A DNA stretch of 61,696 bases from the NCBI RefSeq assembly GCF_000613945.1, contig NZ_BAJY01000015.1, forward strand, positions 1 to 61,696. Direction: 5' to 3'. A program made the position numbers and the translations under genes. This DNA comes from Prevotella falsenii DSM 22864 = JCM 15124 (GTDB taxonomy: Bacteria; Bacteroidota; Bacteroidia; Bacteroidales; Bacteroidaceae). The notes below the pieces were generated by a model that was not told the origin of the DNA, ran no database searches, and worked only from the letters and a program-made list of their open reading frames with translations. Position 1 is the first letter of the stretch. Every line of letters begins with the position of its first letter. This document shows positions 48,307 to 56,611 of this stretch, piece by piece.

Positions 48307-49407
48307 TTACTTAACGTAAACAACTGCAAGACGGTTAGATGTTACGCCCTGAACACCCTTACCGGTAGCTTCGTCTACGATAACACCGCGGCTTCTGAGG
48401 TAGTCAGCAACCACCTTAGCACGGTTTTCAGACAATCTCTGGTTGAATGCTGCGTTACCTTCAGGAGAAGCTGTACCAACAACCTGTACGTGGCTACCTT
48501 CCTTAACATTGTCAAGAGCTGCCTTAGCTTCTGATGTAAGATTATACTTAGCTTGAGCGAATGTTACGAATACAAGGTCAGAAACTGTGAATTCCTTAAC
48601 TGCAGGTACTTCCTTGATAACTTCTACTTCCTTAGTGATAACTTCCGGCTTGCGGTTGCGGAGCTCGTTAATCTGTGCGTTGAGAGCATCGATTTCAGCT
48701 TGGTCGCGTGGAGTTACGATAGTGAAGTTGTGTGCACCGTTAGAGTTCTTGAACTTGTAAACGATACCGGCGTTCAACTGAACCATTGAGTTGTGAATGT
48801 TGTAAGCCGGTTGGTCGCCGTTAGAATAAGCGTTGAAACCATATTTTCCCATACCGTCTGTTTTCTCACGACCAGAGCTCTGACCGAGGAATGCCCAGTT
48901 GATAGATGGCTCAATATAGATTTGCCATTGCTTCTTTGAACCGAAGTTGAAAGCGAAGTCGAGACCGGCCTTAGATGTCATGCGGTTGATAGGCTCCATA
49001 TTGTCTCTGTGGTTGAATACGTGTCCCCAACCAAGACCGTAAACTGCGCTTACTTCAAAGCAACGTGGCTCACCGGTGTAGCCACCGAACCAATTGCTGA
49101 AGTTTACAGTACCCAACAATTGTGTGTTGATGTAGCGTACTACTGTGCCAGTTGATTTCCAAGGCTTGTTAGAGAAGTATGCGTTACCCTCAATTGCTAA
49201 ACCGAATACAGGAGTGAAATAACGACCGATGCGGAGACCGGCGTTAGGATTGAGGTCGCTCAACCACTTGTGACCGGTTGTCTTAGTAGCGACGCCACCG
49301 TTAATACCAATGTAAATGTTGTCGAAAGTCTTACTTTCTGCAACTGTCTGTGCTGATGCAGATACTGCCAATGTTGCGGCAGCAAACAATAAACCTAACT
49401 TTTTCAT
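48307..49407 (-). CDS. OmpA-family outer-membrane protein
   Basis: Signal peptide (about residues 1-19, ASAQ), an N-terminal eight-stranded barrel region (IYIGINGGVATKT through MVQLNAGIVYKF), a charged linker (LNAQINELRNRKPEV, then repeats of KEVEVIKEV), and a C-terminal OmpA domain with peptidoglycan-binding residues (VQVVGTASPEGNAAFNQRLSENRAKVVADYL). It is 366 residues. Likely an abundant porin-like protein linking outer membrane to cell wall. Monocistronic with a strong terminator. Confidence 0.93.
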   Translation of the reverse strand: MKKLGLLFAAATLAVSASAQTVAESKTFDNIYIGINGGVATKTTGHKWLSDLNPNAGLRIGRYFTPVFGLAIEGNAYFSNKPWKSTGTVVRYINTQLLGTVNFSNWFGGYTGEPRCFEVSAVYGLGWGHVFNHRDNMEPINRMTSKAGLDFAFNFGSKKQWQIYIEPSINWAFLGQSSGREKTDGMGKYGFNAYSNGDQPAYNIHNSMVQLNAGIVYKFKNSNGAHNFTIVTPRDQAEIDALNAQINELRNRKPEVITKEVEVIKEVPAVKEFTVSDLVFVTFAQAKYNLTSEAKAALDNVKEGSHVQVVGTASPEGNAAFNQRLSENRAKVVADYLRSRGVIVDEATGKGVQGVTSNRLAVVYVK

Positions 49408-49457
49408 TTTCCTAAATTTATTAATACTTTAAAAAATAATATTCTATAACTACGCTG

Positions 49458-49465
49458 CAAAGTAA
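49458..49465 (-). promoter_or_regulatory. weak -7 promoter motif for the OmpA-family gene
   Basis: Minus strand reads TTACTTTG, one mismatch to TAnnTTTG; leader about 50 nt. Confidence 0.4.
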
Positions 49466-49606
49466 TAAAAAATTACGCAAACAACCAAATGTTTTTGCTG
49501 AAAAGTGTCGGAAAAGTGCGTTTTTAGGTATAAAATGGGACGAATTGCTAAAGAAAATGTTTAATTAACTGTTTAATTAAGAGTTCTTTGCATAATTAAA
49601 TGGATA

Positions 49607-49649
49607 TAAAAAGAGACCCTTTTAGCATTGCTGCCATGGGTCTCTTATT
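49607..49649 (-). terminator. terminator of the vor operon
   Basis: AAGAGACCC / GGGTCTCTT hairpin about 20 nt after the last gene of the oxidoreductase operon; the minus strand continues into TTTTTATATCC. Confidence 0.75.
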
Positions 49650-49669
49650 GAATTTAGAAGTAACTAATG

Positions 49670-50218
49670 TTACTTTTGCACTTCTGTAATAATGCTGCCA
49701 CCAACTTCTACGGCTTCCATATTTAAAGGAATTAGGTGGTGGTGGCGTTCGGGCAAGGTCTTAAACAATGCTTTGTTTAATCCCTCCATACTTATAATAG
49801 GACAAACTTTGAGCAGTCCGCCCAGTACAATCATGTTGAAAACCTTAGAGTTTTTCATCTCAGCCGCTTTGTTCATAGCATTGATGCAATAAACCTTTAT
49901 ATCGGTTCGAACAGGTGGATTCAGTATTCCAAATCCATCATATATAAGTATGCCGCCCAGTTTTACCTTTTCTTCAAATTTTTCGAGCGAAGGTTGGTTC
50001 AGCACAATCGCTACATCATACTTACTTAAAATAGGAGATGATATGCGTTCGTCGCTTACAATGACTGTAACATTTGCAGTTCCGCCACGTTGTTCTGGTC
50101 CGTAAGCGGGCATCCATGTTACCTCTTTATCTTCCATAAGTCCCGAATAGGCTAATATTTTTCCCATAGAGAGAACGCCTTGCCCTCCGAAACCGCTGAT
50201 TATAATCTCTTTCTTCAT
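49670..50218 (-). CDS. 2-oxoacid:ferredoxin oxidoreductase, gamma subunit
   Basis: Part of the CoA-acylating 2-oxoacid:ferredoxin oxidoreductase. It has the gamma-domain signature KEIIISGFGGQGVLSMGKILAYSG and PAYGPEQRGGTANVTVIVSDERISSP. It is 182 residues and complete. It is the last of five codirectional genes. Substrate (branched-chain oxoacid or 2-oxoglutarate) is not decided by sequence alone. Confidence 0.92.
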   Translation of the reverse strand: MKKEIIISGFGGQGVLSMGKILAYSGLMEDKEVTWMPAYGPEQRGGTANVTVIVSDERISSPILSKYDVAIVLNQPSLEKFEEKVKLGGILIYDGFGILNPPVRTDIKVYCINAMNKAAEMKNSKVFNMIVLGGLLKVCPIISMEGLNKALFKTLPERHHHLIPLNMEAVEVGGSIITEVQK

Positions 50219-50240
50219 AATGTAAATGCTTTAAGTTGGG

Positions 50241-51011
50241 TTATATTCCCGTTTCATCTTTAAGGTCGCCCTTTTGGTAATGGGGGAACATATTTTCGCG
50301 CATCCATTCGTTGGCTTGTACCGGAGTAAGTTTCCAACCACTATTGCAAGTGGCTACAATTTCAACAAGCGAGCTGCCTTTGCCTAACATACTTGCCTCG
50401 AAAGCCTTGCGAATGGCTTTCTTTGCTTTATTGATAGATGCAACGGTATCAACACTTTGTCGGGTAACATAGCAAGTACCTTCCAATCGGCTGGCTAAGT
50501 CGGTCATGTTGAGTGGATAACCGTGTATATCCGGAGTTCGTCCGAAGGGACAAGTAGCTGTTTTCTGACCTATCAAGGTTGTTGGTGCCATTTGACCTCC
50601 GGTCATTCCATAGATTGCATTGTTTATGAAGATGATTGTAATGTTCTCACCTCTGTTGAGAGCGTGTATAGTCTCTGCTGTTCCGATACAAGCCAAATCG
50701 CCATCGCCTTGATAGGTAAATACCAATCGGTCCGGCCAAAGTCGCTTAATTCCGGTGGCTACTGCAGGTGCTCTTCCGTGTGCTGCTTCTTGCCAATCGA
50801 TGTCAAGATAACGGTAAGCAAATACTGCACAACCGACAGGACTTACTCCAATTGTTTTTTCTTCCATACCCATGTCGGCAATTACCTCTGCTACGAGCTT
50901 ATGCACAACACCATGTGAACAACCCGGACAATAGTGCATTGTAGTGTCGTTCATCAGTTTGGGCTTCGCGTACACCAAGTTTTCCGGTGAAATTATATTA
51001 TTTGCTGCCAT
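50241..51011 (-). CDS. 2-oxoacid:ferredoxin oxidoreductase, beta (TPP) subunit
   Basis: Thiamine-diphosphate-binding subunit. Cys28 in HYCPGCSHG, the TPP motif GDGDLACIGTAETIHALNRGENITIIFINNAIYGMTGGQ near residue 100, and a cluster-ligating CPFGR region. It is 256 residues and complete. A GGAGGAAT Shine-Dalgarno sequence lies at 51017-51024, unusual in this window. It lies 19 nt after the alpha gene. Confidence 0.93.
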   Translation of the reverse strand: MAANNIISPENLVYAKPKLMNDTTMHYCPGCSHGVVHKLVAEVIADMGMEEKTIGVSPVGCAVFAYRYLDIDWQEAAHGRAPAVATGIKRLWPDRLVFTYQGDGDLACIGTAETIHALNRGENITIIFINNAIYGMTGGQMAPTTLIGQKTATCPFGRTPDIHGYPLNMTDLASRLEGTCYVTRQSVDTVASINKAKKAIRKAFEASMLGKGSSLVEIVATCNSGWKLTPVQANEWMRENMFPHYQKGDLKDETGI

Positions 51012-51030
51012 TGGACATTCCTCCGATTTC

Positions 51031-52116
51031 TTATTTTATAAGTTTATCTTTTAGTGCTTCTACAATCTCTTCCGGGTCTGGAACGATACCGCCCAATCTT
51101 CCAAAGTGTGCTACCGGAAGGGCACCATCGATAGCGAGCTTCACGTCTTGAACCATTTGACCTGCATTAATCTCGCTTACTAATATTCCTTTCTTGCCTT
51201 TTGAGACTTCGACAAGCTCTTTACTTGGGAATGGCCATAGAGTAATAGGGCGGAATAGTCCAACTTTCAGACCTTGTTCGCGTGCCAACTCTACTGCTTT
51301 TTCGCCAATACGGGAAGCACTACCGAAACTTACAATGATGTAGTCGGCATCTTCACACATACTTGTTTCAAAACGTGTCTCGGTTTCTCGAATGGTCTTA
51401 TACTTCTCTTGTAAGTGTAAGTTTCTCTTTTCCATTACTTCCGATTTCAGCTCAAGCGATGTAATGATGTTAGGCTCACGTCCTACTTTACGACCCATAC
51501 TTGCCCATGGGCATTCTTTTTCTATTTCTTCTTCTGTACGGCGTGGTTTTATTGGCGGCAATACAACCTTTTCCATCATCTGCCCGATAACTCCATCTGA
51601 AAGAATCATTGCGGGATTGCGATATTTAAACGCCAGTTCAAAAGCCAAATCTACAAAATCTGCCATCTCCTGAACAGAGTTTGGTGCTAATACAATTACA
51701 TTGTAGTCGCCATTTCCACCGCCTCTTGTGGCTTGGAAGTAGTCGCTCTGACTTGGCTGGATAGTGCCCAAGCCCGGTCCTCCACGTTGTACATTCACGA
51801 AAACGCCCGGCAATTCTGCACCTGCCATGTAGCTGATACCTTCTTGCATCAGTGCTATACCCGGCGAAGAAGAAGACGTAAGTACACGCTTCCCTGCACC
51901 TGCACCACCATAAATCATATTGATAGAAGATGTTTCGCTTTCAGCTTGCAAGACAACCATACCTGTTGTCTCCCATGGTTTCAGTAATGCGAATGTTTCA
52001 ATTATTTCACTCTGTGGGGTAATAGGATAGCCGAAATATCCATCTGCACCACAACGTATGGCAGCGTGCGCTATGGCTTCGTTGCCTTTCATTAATGTTA
52101 CTTCTTGTTCTGCCAT
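51031..52116 (-). CDS. vorB: 2-oxoacid:ferredoxin oxidoreductase, alpha subunit (VorB type)
   Basis: Catalytic pyrimidine-domain subunit. It begins LMKGNEAIAHAAIRCGADGYFGYPITPQSEIIE and contains VNVQRGGPGLGTIQPSQSDYFQATRGGGNGDY and FRPITLWPFPSKEL. Bacteroidales proteins of this form are usually named 3-methyl-2-oxobutanoate dehydrogenase subunit VorB, though KorA (2-oxoglutarate) is close. It is 361 residues. A GGAGGAAT Shine-Dalgarno at 52122-52129 overlaps the end of the ferredoxin gene. ilvE at 30.4 kb could supply its oxoacids. Confidence 0.92.
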   Translation of the reverse strand: MAEQEVTLMKGNEAIAHAAIRCGADGYFGYPITPQSEIIETFALLKPWETTGMVVLQAESETSSINMIYGGAGAGKRVLTSSSSPGIALMQEGISYMAGAELPGVFVNVQRGGPGLGTIQPSQSDYFQATRGGGNGDYNVIVLAPNSVQEMADFVDLAFELAFKYRNPAMILSDGVIGQMMEKVVLPPIKPRRTEEEIEKECPWASMGRKVGREPNIITSLELKSEVMEKRNLHLQEKYKTIRETETRFETSMCEDADYIIVSFGSASRIGEKAVELAREQGLKVGLFRPITLWPFPSKELVEVSKGKKGILVSEINAGQMVQDVKLAIDGALPVAHFGRLGGIVPDPEEIVEALKDKLIK

Positions 52117-52119
52117 TCT

Positions 52120-52353
52120 TTATTCCTCCACTCTTTTTCTGTATACTGCGATACAACCGTCCGGACACACTGTTGCACATGCTGCGCAACCAATACACAA
52201 GTCTGCGTGTGCAGCTTCAACGTAAGGGTATCCGTGGATATTAACTTTTTTCTGAGCTATGTCTATCACATCTTTTGGACATGCAACAATACACAATTGG
52301 CATCCTTTGCATCTGTCGGAGTTTACGACAATTGCTCCTTTTATCTTGCTCAT
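52120..52353 (-). CDS. 2[4Fe-4S] ferredoxin subunit of the oxidoreductase
   Basis: A 77-residue ferredoxin with two complete cluster motifs (CKGCQLCIVACP and CIGCAACATVCP). It passes electrons from the TPP subunit to free ferredoxin. It lies 3 nt before vorB and 13 nt after the TPR gene. Confidence 0.94.
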   Translation of the reverse strand: MSKIKGAIVVNSDRCKGCQLCIVACPKDVIDIAQKKVNIHGYPYVEAAHADLCIGCAACATVCPDGCIAVYRKRVEE

Positions 52354-52366
52354 TGTTTTTGTATTT

Positions 52367-52549
52367 TTAAGGATTGTAAGCGTCCTTGTTGTAAAAATTG
52401 AAGATGTCGTCTAACATTTTCTTTGCTTCCAAGGCGGGAGAGTCCGGGTCGAGCTCTATTGCCTCTAAATAACAATTCATTGCATTTTTAAAATCGCCTT
52501 TCTTTCTGTACTCATTGCCCTGTCGGAAATATTCTTCCGCGGTCATCAT
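52367..52549 (-). CDS. small TPR-repeat protein at the head of the vor operon
   Basis: Sixty residues forming little more than one tetratricopeptide unit (YFRQGNEYRKKGDFKNAMNCYLEAIELDPDSPA). A strong Shine-Dalgarno AAGGAGGAAT lies at 52551-52560. Start at 52549 or the adjacent ATG at 52546. First of five genes; the close spacing suggests a role with the oxidoreductase, perhaps in assembly, but this is inference. Confidence 0.82.
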   Translation of the reverse strand: MMTAEEYFRQGNEYRKKGDFKNAMNCYLEAIELDPDSPALEAKKMLDDIFNFYNKDAYNP

Positions 52550-52588
52550 AATTCCTCCTTCCGTTTATAGTTTGTTTATGTTATAGTC

Positions 52589-52616
52589 AGGTGGGAAACT
52601 AAATTCCCCACCTTTT
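52589..52616 (-). terminator. terminator after folD
   Basis: AGGTGGG / CCCACCT hairpin (with GGAA/TTCC inner pairing) between folD and the vor operon; the minus strand lacks a perfect U run. Confidence 0.6.
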
Positions 52617-52631
52617 ATTTATATAGTTGTT

Positions 52632-53516
52632 TTATTTATAGTATTCCTTCTTGCCTGCTGCAAGTGTGTTTTTCATCAAGGAACAGATGGTCATCGGACC
52701 TACACCACCCGGAACAGGGGTAATGTAAGAGCATTTTGGTGCAACTTCGTCGAACTTAACGTCGCCTGTCAAGCGGAAACCGCTTGGTCGAGATGGGTCG
52801 GGAACGCGGGTTGTACCTACATCGAGCACGACAGCACCTTCTTTTACCATATCAGCTGTAACAAATTCGGGTTTGCCGATAGCTGCAATGATAATGTCGG
52901 CTGCCAAGCATTCTTCCTTCAAAGTCTTTGAATGCGAATGGCATACGGTAACTGTTGCATCGCCGAAATGCTTCTGCATCATCAGCTGTGCCATTGGTTT
53001 ACCTACGATATTGCTTCTTCCGAGGATAACACATTTCTTTCCTGATGTTGGAATGTTGTAGTGTTGAAGCAGGGTCAGCATACCTAATGGTGTAGCCGAA
53101 ATGAAGCAAGGCAAGCCAATAGACATACGTCCAACATTGATTGGGTGGAAACCATCGACATCTTTGCGATAGTCTACTGCCATTATAATTTTCTGTTCGT
53201 CGATGTGTTTGGGCAATGGAAGTTGCATAATAAATCCATCAACATCATCGTCGTTATTCAATTTGTCTACGCAAGCGAGCAATTCTTCTTCGGTAACGTC
53301 GCTTTCAAAACGAATCAGCGAAGATTTGAAACCGCAAGCCTCGCAGGCAAGCACTTTGTTCTTAACGTAAGTTTCGCTTCCGCCGTCGTGTCCTACGAGT
53401 ACGGCTGCGAGATGTGGCTGCTTTCCGCCGGCTTCTACGATTTTGCGTACTTCTTCCGCAATTTCCTTTTTAATAGCTGTTGCGGTAGCTTTTCCATCGA
53501 TAAGTTTGTAATCCAT
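52632..53516 (-). CDS. folD: bifunctional methylene-THF dehydrogenase / methenyl-THF cyclohydrolase
   Basis: Interconverts 5,10-methylene-THF and 10-formyl-THF. The catalytic Lys is in [15 protein letters not shown] (near residue 54), with [14 protein letters not shown] and the NADP site [18 protein letters not shown], ending in [19 protein letters not shown]. It is 294 residues and complete. It follows ffh by about 42 nt and may share its transcript. Confidence 0.97.
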   Translation of the reverse strand: MDYKLIDGKATATAIKKEIAEEVRKIVEAGGKQPHLAAVLVGHDGGSETYVKNKVLACEACGFKSSLIRFESDVTEEELLACVDKLNNDDDVDGFIMQLPLPKHIDEQKIIMAVDYRKDVDGFHPINVGRMSIGLPCFISATPLGMLTLLQHYNIPTSGKKCVILGRSNIVGKPMAQLMMQKHFGDATVTVCHSHSKTLKEECLAADIIIAAIGKPEFVTADMVKEGAVVLDVGTTRVPDPSRPSGFRLTGDVKFDEVAPKCSYITPVPGGVGPMTICSLMKNTLAAGKKEYYK

Positions 53517-53558
53517 AAGGTCTTGAACTGTAGGTTTAATATTGTTTTTATTTGTGTA

Positions 53559-54911
53559 TTATAGTTTAGGCATCTTTGACATACCGGGCATATTCTTCAT
53601 CTTGCCCATCATTCCTGCCATCTTAGAGCCTGTTACCATTTTCATCATCTTGCGTGTTTGCTCGAATTGTTTTACAAGTCTGTTCACCTCTTGTATATTT
53701 GTGCCCGAGCCTTTTGCAATGCGCTGACGGCGAGAGTTGTTCAACACTTCCGGGTTAGTTCTTTCCTTTGGTGTCATACTCTGTATGATGGCTTCTATTC
53801 CCTTGAAGGCGTTGTCGTCAATATCTACGTCGCGAATGGCTTTTCCTACACCCGGAATCATTGCAGCAAGGTCTTTCAGATTACCCATCTTCTTGATTTG
53901 CTGTATCTGGTTGTAGAAATCGTTGAAGTCGAATTTATTTTTCTGAATCTTCTTTTGCAGTTTTTTAGCTTCTTCCTCGTCGAATTGCTCTTGCGCACGT
54001 TCAACAAGCGAAACAACATCGCCCATTCCCAAGATGCGGTCTGCCATTCGGTTGGGGTGGAAAACATCGAGTGCTTCCATCTTTTCGCCTGTACCGATGA
54101 ACTTGATAGGCTTTGTTACGACTGTACGAATAGACAGTGCAGCACCGCCACGCGTATCGCCATCGAGCTTTGTGAGCACAACTCCGTCGAAATTCAATCT
54201 GTCGTTAAATTCCTTTGCCGTATTAACTGCGTCCTGACCCGTCATCGAGTCCACGACGAACAATACTTCATCAGGGTTTACGTGGTTCTTCAGACTTTCT
54301 ATTTCGTCCATCATTTCGGCATCAACCGCCAATCGACCGGCGGTGTCGATAATGACCACATCGTTGCCATTTGCCTTTGCTTCCTTGATAGCATTCTCTG
54401 CAATGGCATTCACGTTCTTGTTTTCAGGTTCGCTATATACAGGTACACCTACCGATTCTCCTACGACCTTGAGCTGCTGAACAGCTGCAGGGCGATATAC
54501 GTCGCAGGCTACGAGCAGCGGCTTCTTGTGCTCTTTCGTTTTCAGCAGGTTTGCTAATTTGCCCGAAAAGGTAGTCTTACCCGAACCTTGCAAACCGCTC
54601 ATCAAGATGATAGCAGGCTTGTTTTCTAATTTTAGTCCTACGGCATCGCCGCCCATCAATTCTGCCAACTCGTCGTGAACGATTTTCACCATAAGCTGTC
54701 CCGGCTTTACGGCTGTCAATACGTTCATGCCTAAAGCCTTCTGCTTTACAGTGTCGGTAAACGATTTCGCTACCTTATAATTGACGTCGGCATCTAACAA
54801 TGCCCTACGAACATCTTTCAGCGTTTCCGCTACATTTATTTCCGTAATCTTTCCTTCACCCTTCAATATTTTAAAGGAGCGGTCAAGACGGTCACTTAAA
54901 TTTTCAAACAT
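53559..54911 (-). CDS. ffh: signal recognition particle GTPase Ffh
   Basis: Protein part of the SRP, guiding membrane proteins to the translocon. N domain first (MFENLSDRLDRSFKILKG), then the GTPase with GLQGSGKTTFSGKLA, DTAGRLAVD and TKLDGDTRGG, then the methionine-rich M domain ending in MMGKMKNMPGMSKMPKL. The ATG at 54911 fits the family and the promoter 31 nt upstream; the frame is open to 55004 but that part is AT-rich leader. It is 450 residues. The RNA partner is at 8.4 kb. Confidence 0.96.
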   Translation of the reverse strand: MFENLSDRLDRSFKILKGEGKITEINVAETLKDVRRALLDADVNYKVAKSFTDTVKQKALGMNVLTAVKPGQLMVKIVHDELAELMGGDAVGLKLENKPAIILMSGLQGSGKTTFSGKLANLLKTKEHKKPLLVACDVYRPAAVQQLKVVGESVGVPVYSEPENKNVNAIAENAIKEAKANGNDVVIIDTAGRLAVDAEMMDEIESLKNHVNPDEVLFVVDSMTGQDAVNTAKEFNDRLNFDGVVLTKLDGDTRGGAALSIRTVVTKPIKFIGTGEKMEALDVFHPNRMADRILGMGDVVSLVERAQEQFDEEEAKKLQKKIQKNKFDFNDFYNQIQQIKKMGNLKDLAAMIPGVGKAIRDVDIDDNAFKGIEAIIQSMTPKERTNPEVLNNSRRQRIAKGSGTNIQEVNRLVKQFEQTRKMMKMVTGSKMAGMMGKMKNMPGMSKMPKL

Positions 54912-54942
54912 TATATTATAGTGTACTTTTTCGAAATATATG

Positions 54943-54950
54943 CAAAGATA
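54943..54950 (-). promoter_or_regulatory. -7 promoter motif for ffh
   Basis: Minus strand reads TATCTTTG; leader 31 nt. It supports the Ffh start at 54911. Confidence 0.63.
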
Positions 54951-55128
54951 ATAAATAAGGTAAATAACAACAAAAAAAAGCGTAACTTTTTTTTCATTGT
55001 TCATAGTTTTTATAGTCTGATGAAAATCATTAACGAATAAAAATAAACTGAAAACCTTGCTTGTTTTGGAAATAATGTATAATTTCGCACCCTGTAAAGA
55101 TTGATATTTTAAAATAGTGTCAGAAGAA

Positions 55129-56031
55129 ATGGAATATTATATTAATATTGATAATGAAAAGCGGGGTCCTTATAGCATAAAGGAACTTGCCGAACGAGGT
55201 ATAGAGGCTACTACGTTGGTGTTGCCTGTCGGCTCGAACGACTGGACGCCTGCATGGCAAGTAGAAGAGTTGCGGGTAATATTAATGGGAAACCTGAACG
55301 ATAATGCTCAACAGGTTGATAATAAAGACAATGTCTTAGAATGCGAAGCGGTTGTAGATGGTGCGCCTATTAATGAAATTCCCCACGTGGAAGCCCGACC
55401 CATAGAAGATGCTTATGTTGCAGAAGCCACCCCTGAAAAGCGCAAAAAGCAGCACGGCTGCCTTATCGGCGTTTTGGTTTCGCTTGTAGCACTTGTTTGT
55501 TTATTAATCTTTACTTGTCCTTCGGCTGAAGAACATAAGCGGGTCTTGTCTGATGTTGTAGCCTCTACGGTGAACGATGCTGCTACCGAAGTAGCTGAAG
55601 ATGCGGGCAACGACCTCTTTTTGAAAGCATTGCAGACAGTCAATGATGTGTTTACAAAGAAAGTTGTAGCCACAGCCATGGACAATTTAATAAGTGTTGA
55701 TAACTATTTCGTGTGTTCGGTGGGCAGGGTTCACTTTGGCGGAAAGAGCTATATAGTTTCGTTAGGCGTACTTAATCATGTGTTCACACTGAATAAAGAA
55801 CAACTGAAATCGGCAACGGAAAAATATTATAAAAAGGCAGGAATAGATGTTCAATCAGACCTTCAAAAAGAAGCCGAAAAGCTACTGAAAGAGAATGTGA
55901 TAACTCCTGCTGCCGATAAGATTAAAGAGATGGCCGGTTCGGTAGTCGATGAACTGCTTGATGACTTAGGATTTTCGTCGAAACGCAAGTCTTCTGATGC
56001 AAATTCGGACTTGCCGGAAGATTCTATTTAA
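55129..56031 (+). CDS. GYF_2-domain membrane protein of unknown function
   Basis: N-terminal GYF_2 domain (YYINIDNEKRGPYSIKELAERGI, then VLPVGSNDWTPAWQVEEL), one membrane segment (about residues 110-132 in LIGVLVSLVALVCLLIFTC), and a helical C-terminal region of about 165 residues. GYF_2 domains in Bacteroidota often precede membrane segments and may bind peptides. The ATG at 55129 is chosen; a GTG at 55117 is also possible. About 300 residues. Monocistronic; copy G of the repeat lies about 215 nt downstream. Confidence 0.78.
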   Translation: MEYYINIDNEKRGPYSIKELAERGIEATTLVLPVGSNDWTPAWQVEELRVILMGNLNDNAQQVDNKDNVLECEAVVDGAPINEIPHVEARPIEDAYVAEATPEKRKKQHGCLIGVLVSLVALVCLLIFTCPSAEEHKRVLSDVVASTVNDAATEVAEDAGNDLFLKALQTVNDVFTKKVVATAMDNLISVDNYFVCSVGRVHFGGKSYIVSLGVLNHVFTLNKEQLKSATEKYYKKAGIDVQSDLQKEAEKLLKENVITPAADKIKEMAGSVVDELLDDLGFSSKRKSSDANSDLPEDSI

Positions 56032-56244
56032 ATAGGAAAATACAAGTTTTGTTGAGTTGTAACAGGAGGGTGAGTTTCTCCTTTACCCATTCAGAGCGTA
56101 GATTTGTATGTGTATGCGCATGATTTATCACATTCCTGACGTCCAAGAAGTCGCAATGTGAAGATGAGTAACATAGTAAATCAACCCCTACGGCAAGGCA
56201 ATTGTCCGTGCATAAAAACGGGGTGGAAAAAGTAGGAAACAGCG

Positions 56245-56490
56245 TTGTTTTTGTAAATATAATTTCTTTAAAAAGTGCTAATTGCGCTTTGACGTTGCGA
56301 AAGCGTAGGTTTTGCAATGCAAAACAGCCGCTTTTACCGTGCAAAACCTACGGTTTTGGAATGCAAAACAATAGGTTTTGTAATGCGTTGGTAATAAATA
56401 AGTTAGCCAATAATTATGTTTGTGAAAAATCTTTACGGATTTTTCACCTTTTTCCCGCCCACAAAACGAGTTGTTCACGCTTAGTTTCTC
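56245..56490 (+). repeat. structured intergenic repeat, copy G
   Basis: The right arm of hairpin 1 carries the alternative cassette (GCAAAACAGCCGC) opposite the usual GCGTAGGTTTTGC; hairpins 2 and 3 are standard. Its upstream sequence (TGATTTATCACATTCCTGAC near 56121) resembles that of copy A, so the unit may extend over 350 bp in these two. It lies between convergent genes. Confidence 0.87.
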
Positions 56491-56550
56491 TGTTCCGAAA
56501 TATAGCTTATAGGGCTACTGCAATACCTTTTGTAGTAGGGATATAACAAA

Positions 56551-56600
56551 ATACCACCATCAACAGATATGTTTTTATCTGTGATGGCGGTATTTTTATG
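56551..56600 (-). terminator. terminator of the ligA operon
   Basis: AAATACCACCATCA..AGAT / ATCT..TGATGGCGGTATTT hairpin, flanked by an A-rich left side (T-rich on the minus strand), 12 nt after the ligA stop. Confidence 0.75.
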
Positions 56601-56611
56601 CTTTCCGACTT

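Noticed and set aside
55016..55128. Strong promoter for the GYF_2 gene
   Set aside because: The nearest motif (TAAATTTC at 55079) lacks the final G, so I did not annotate it.
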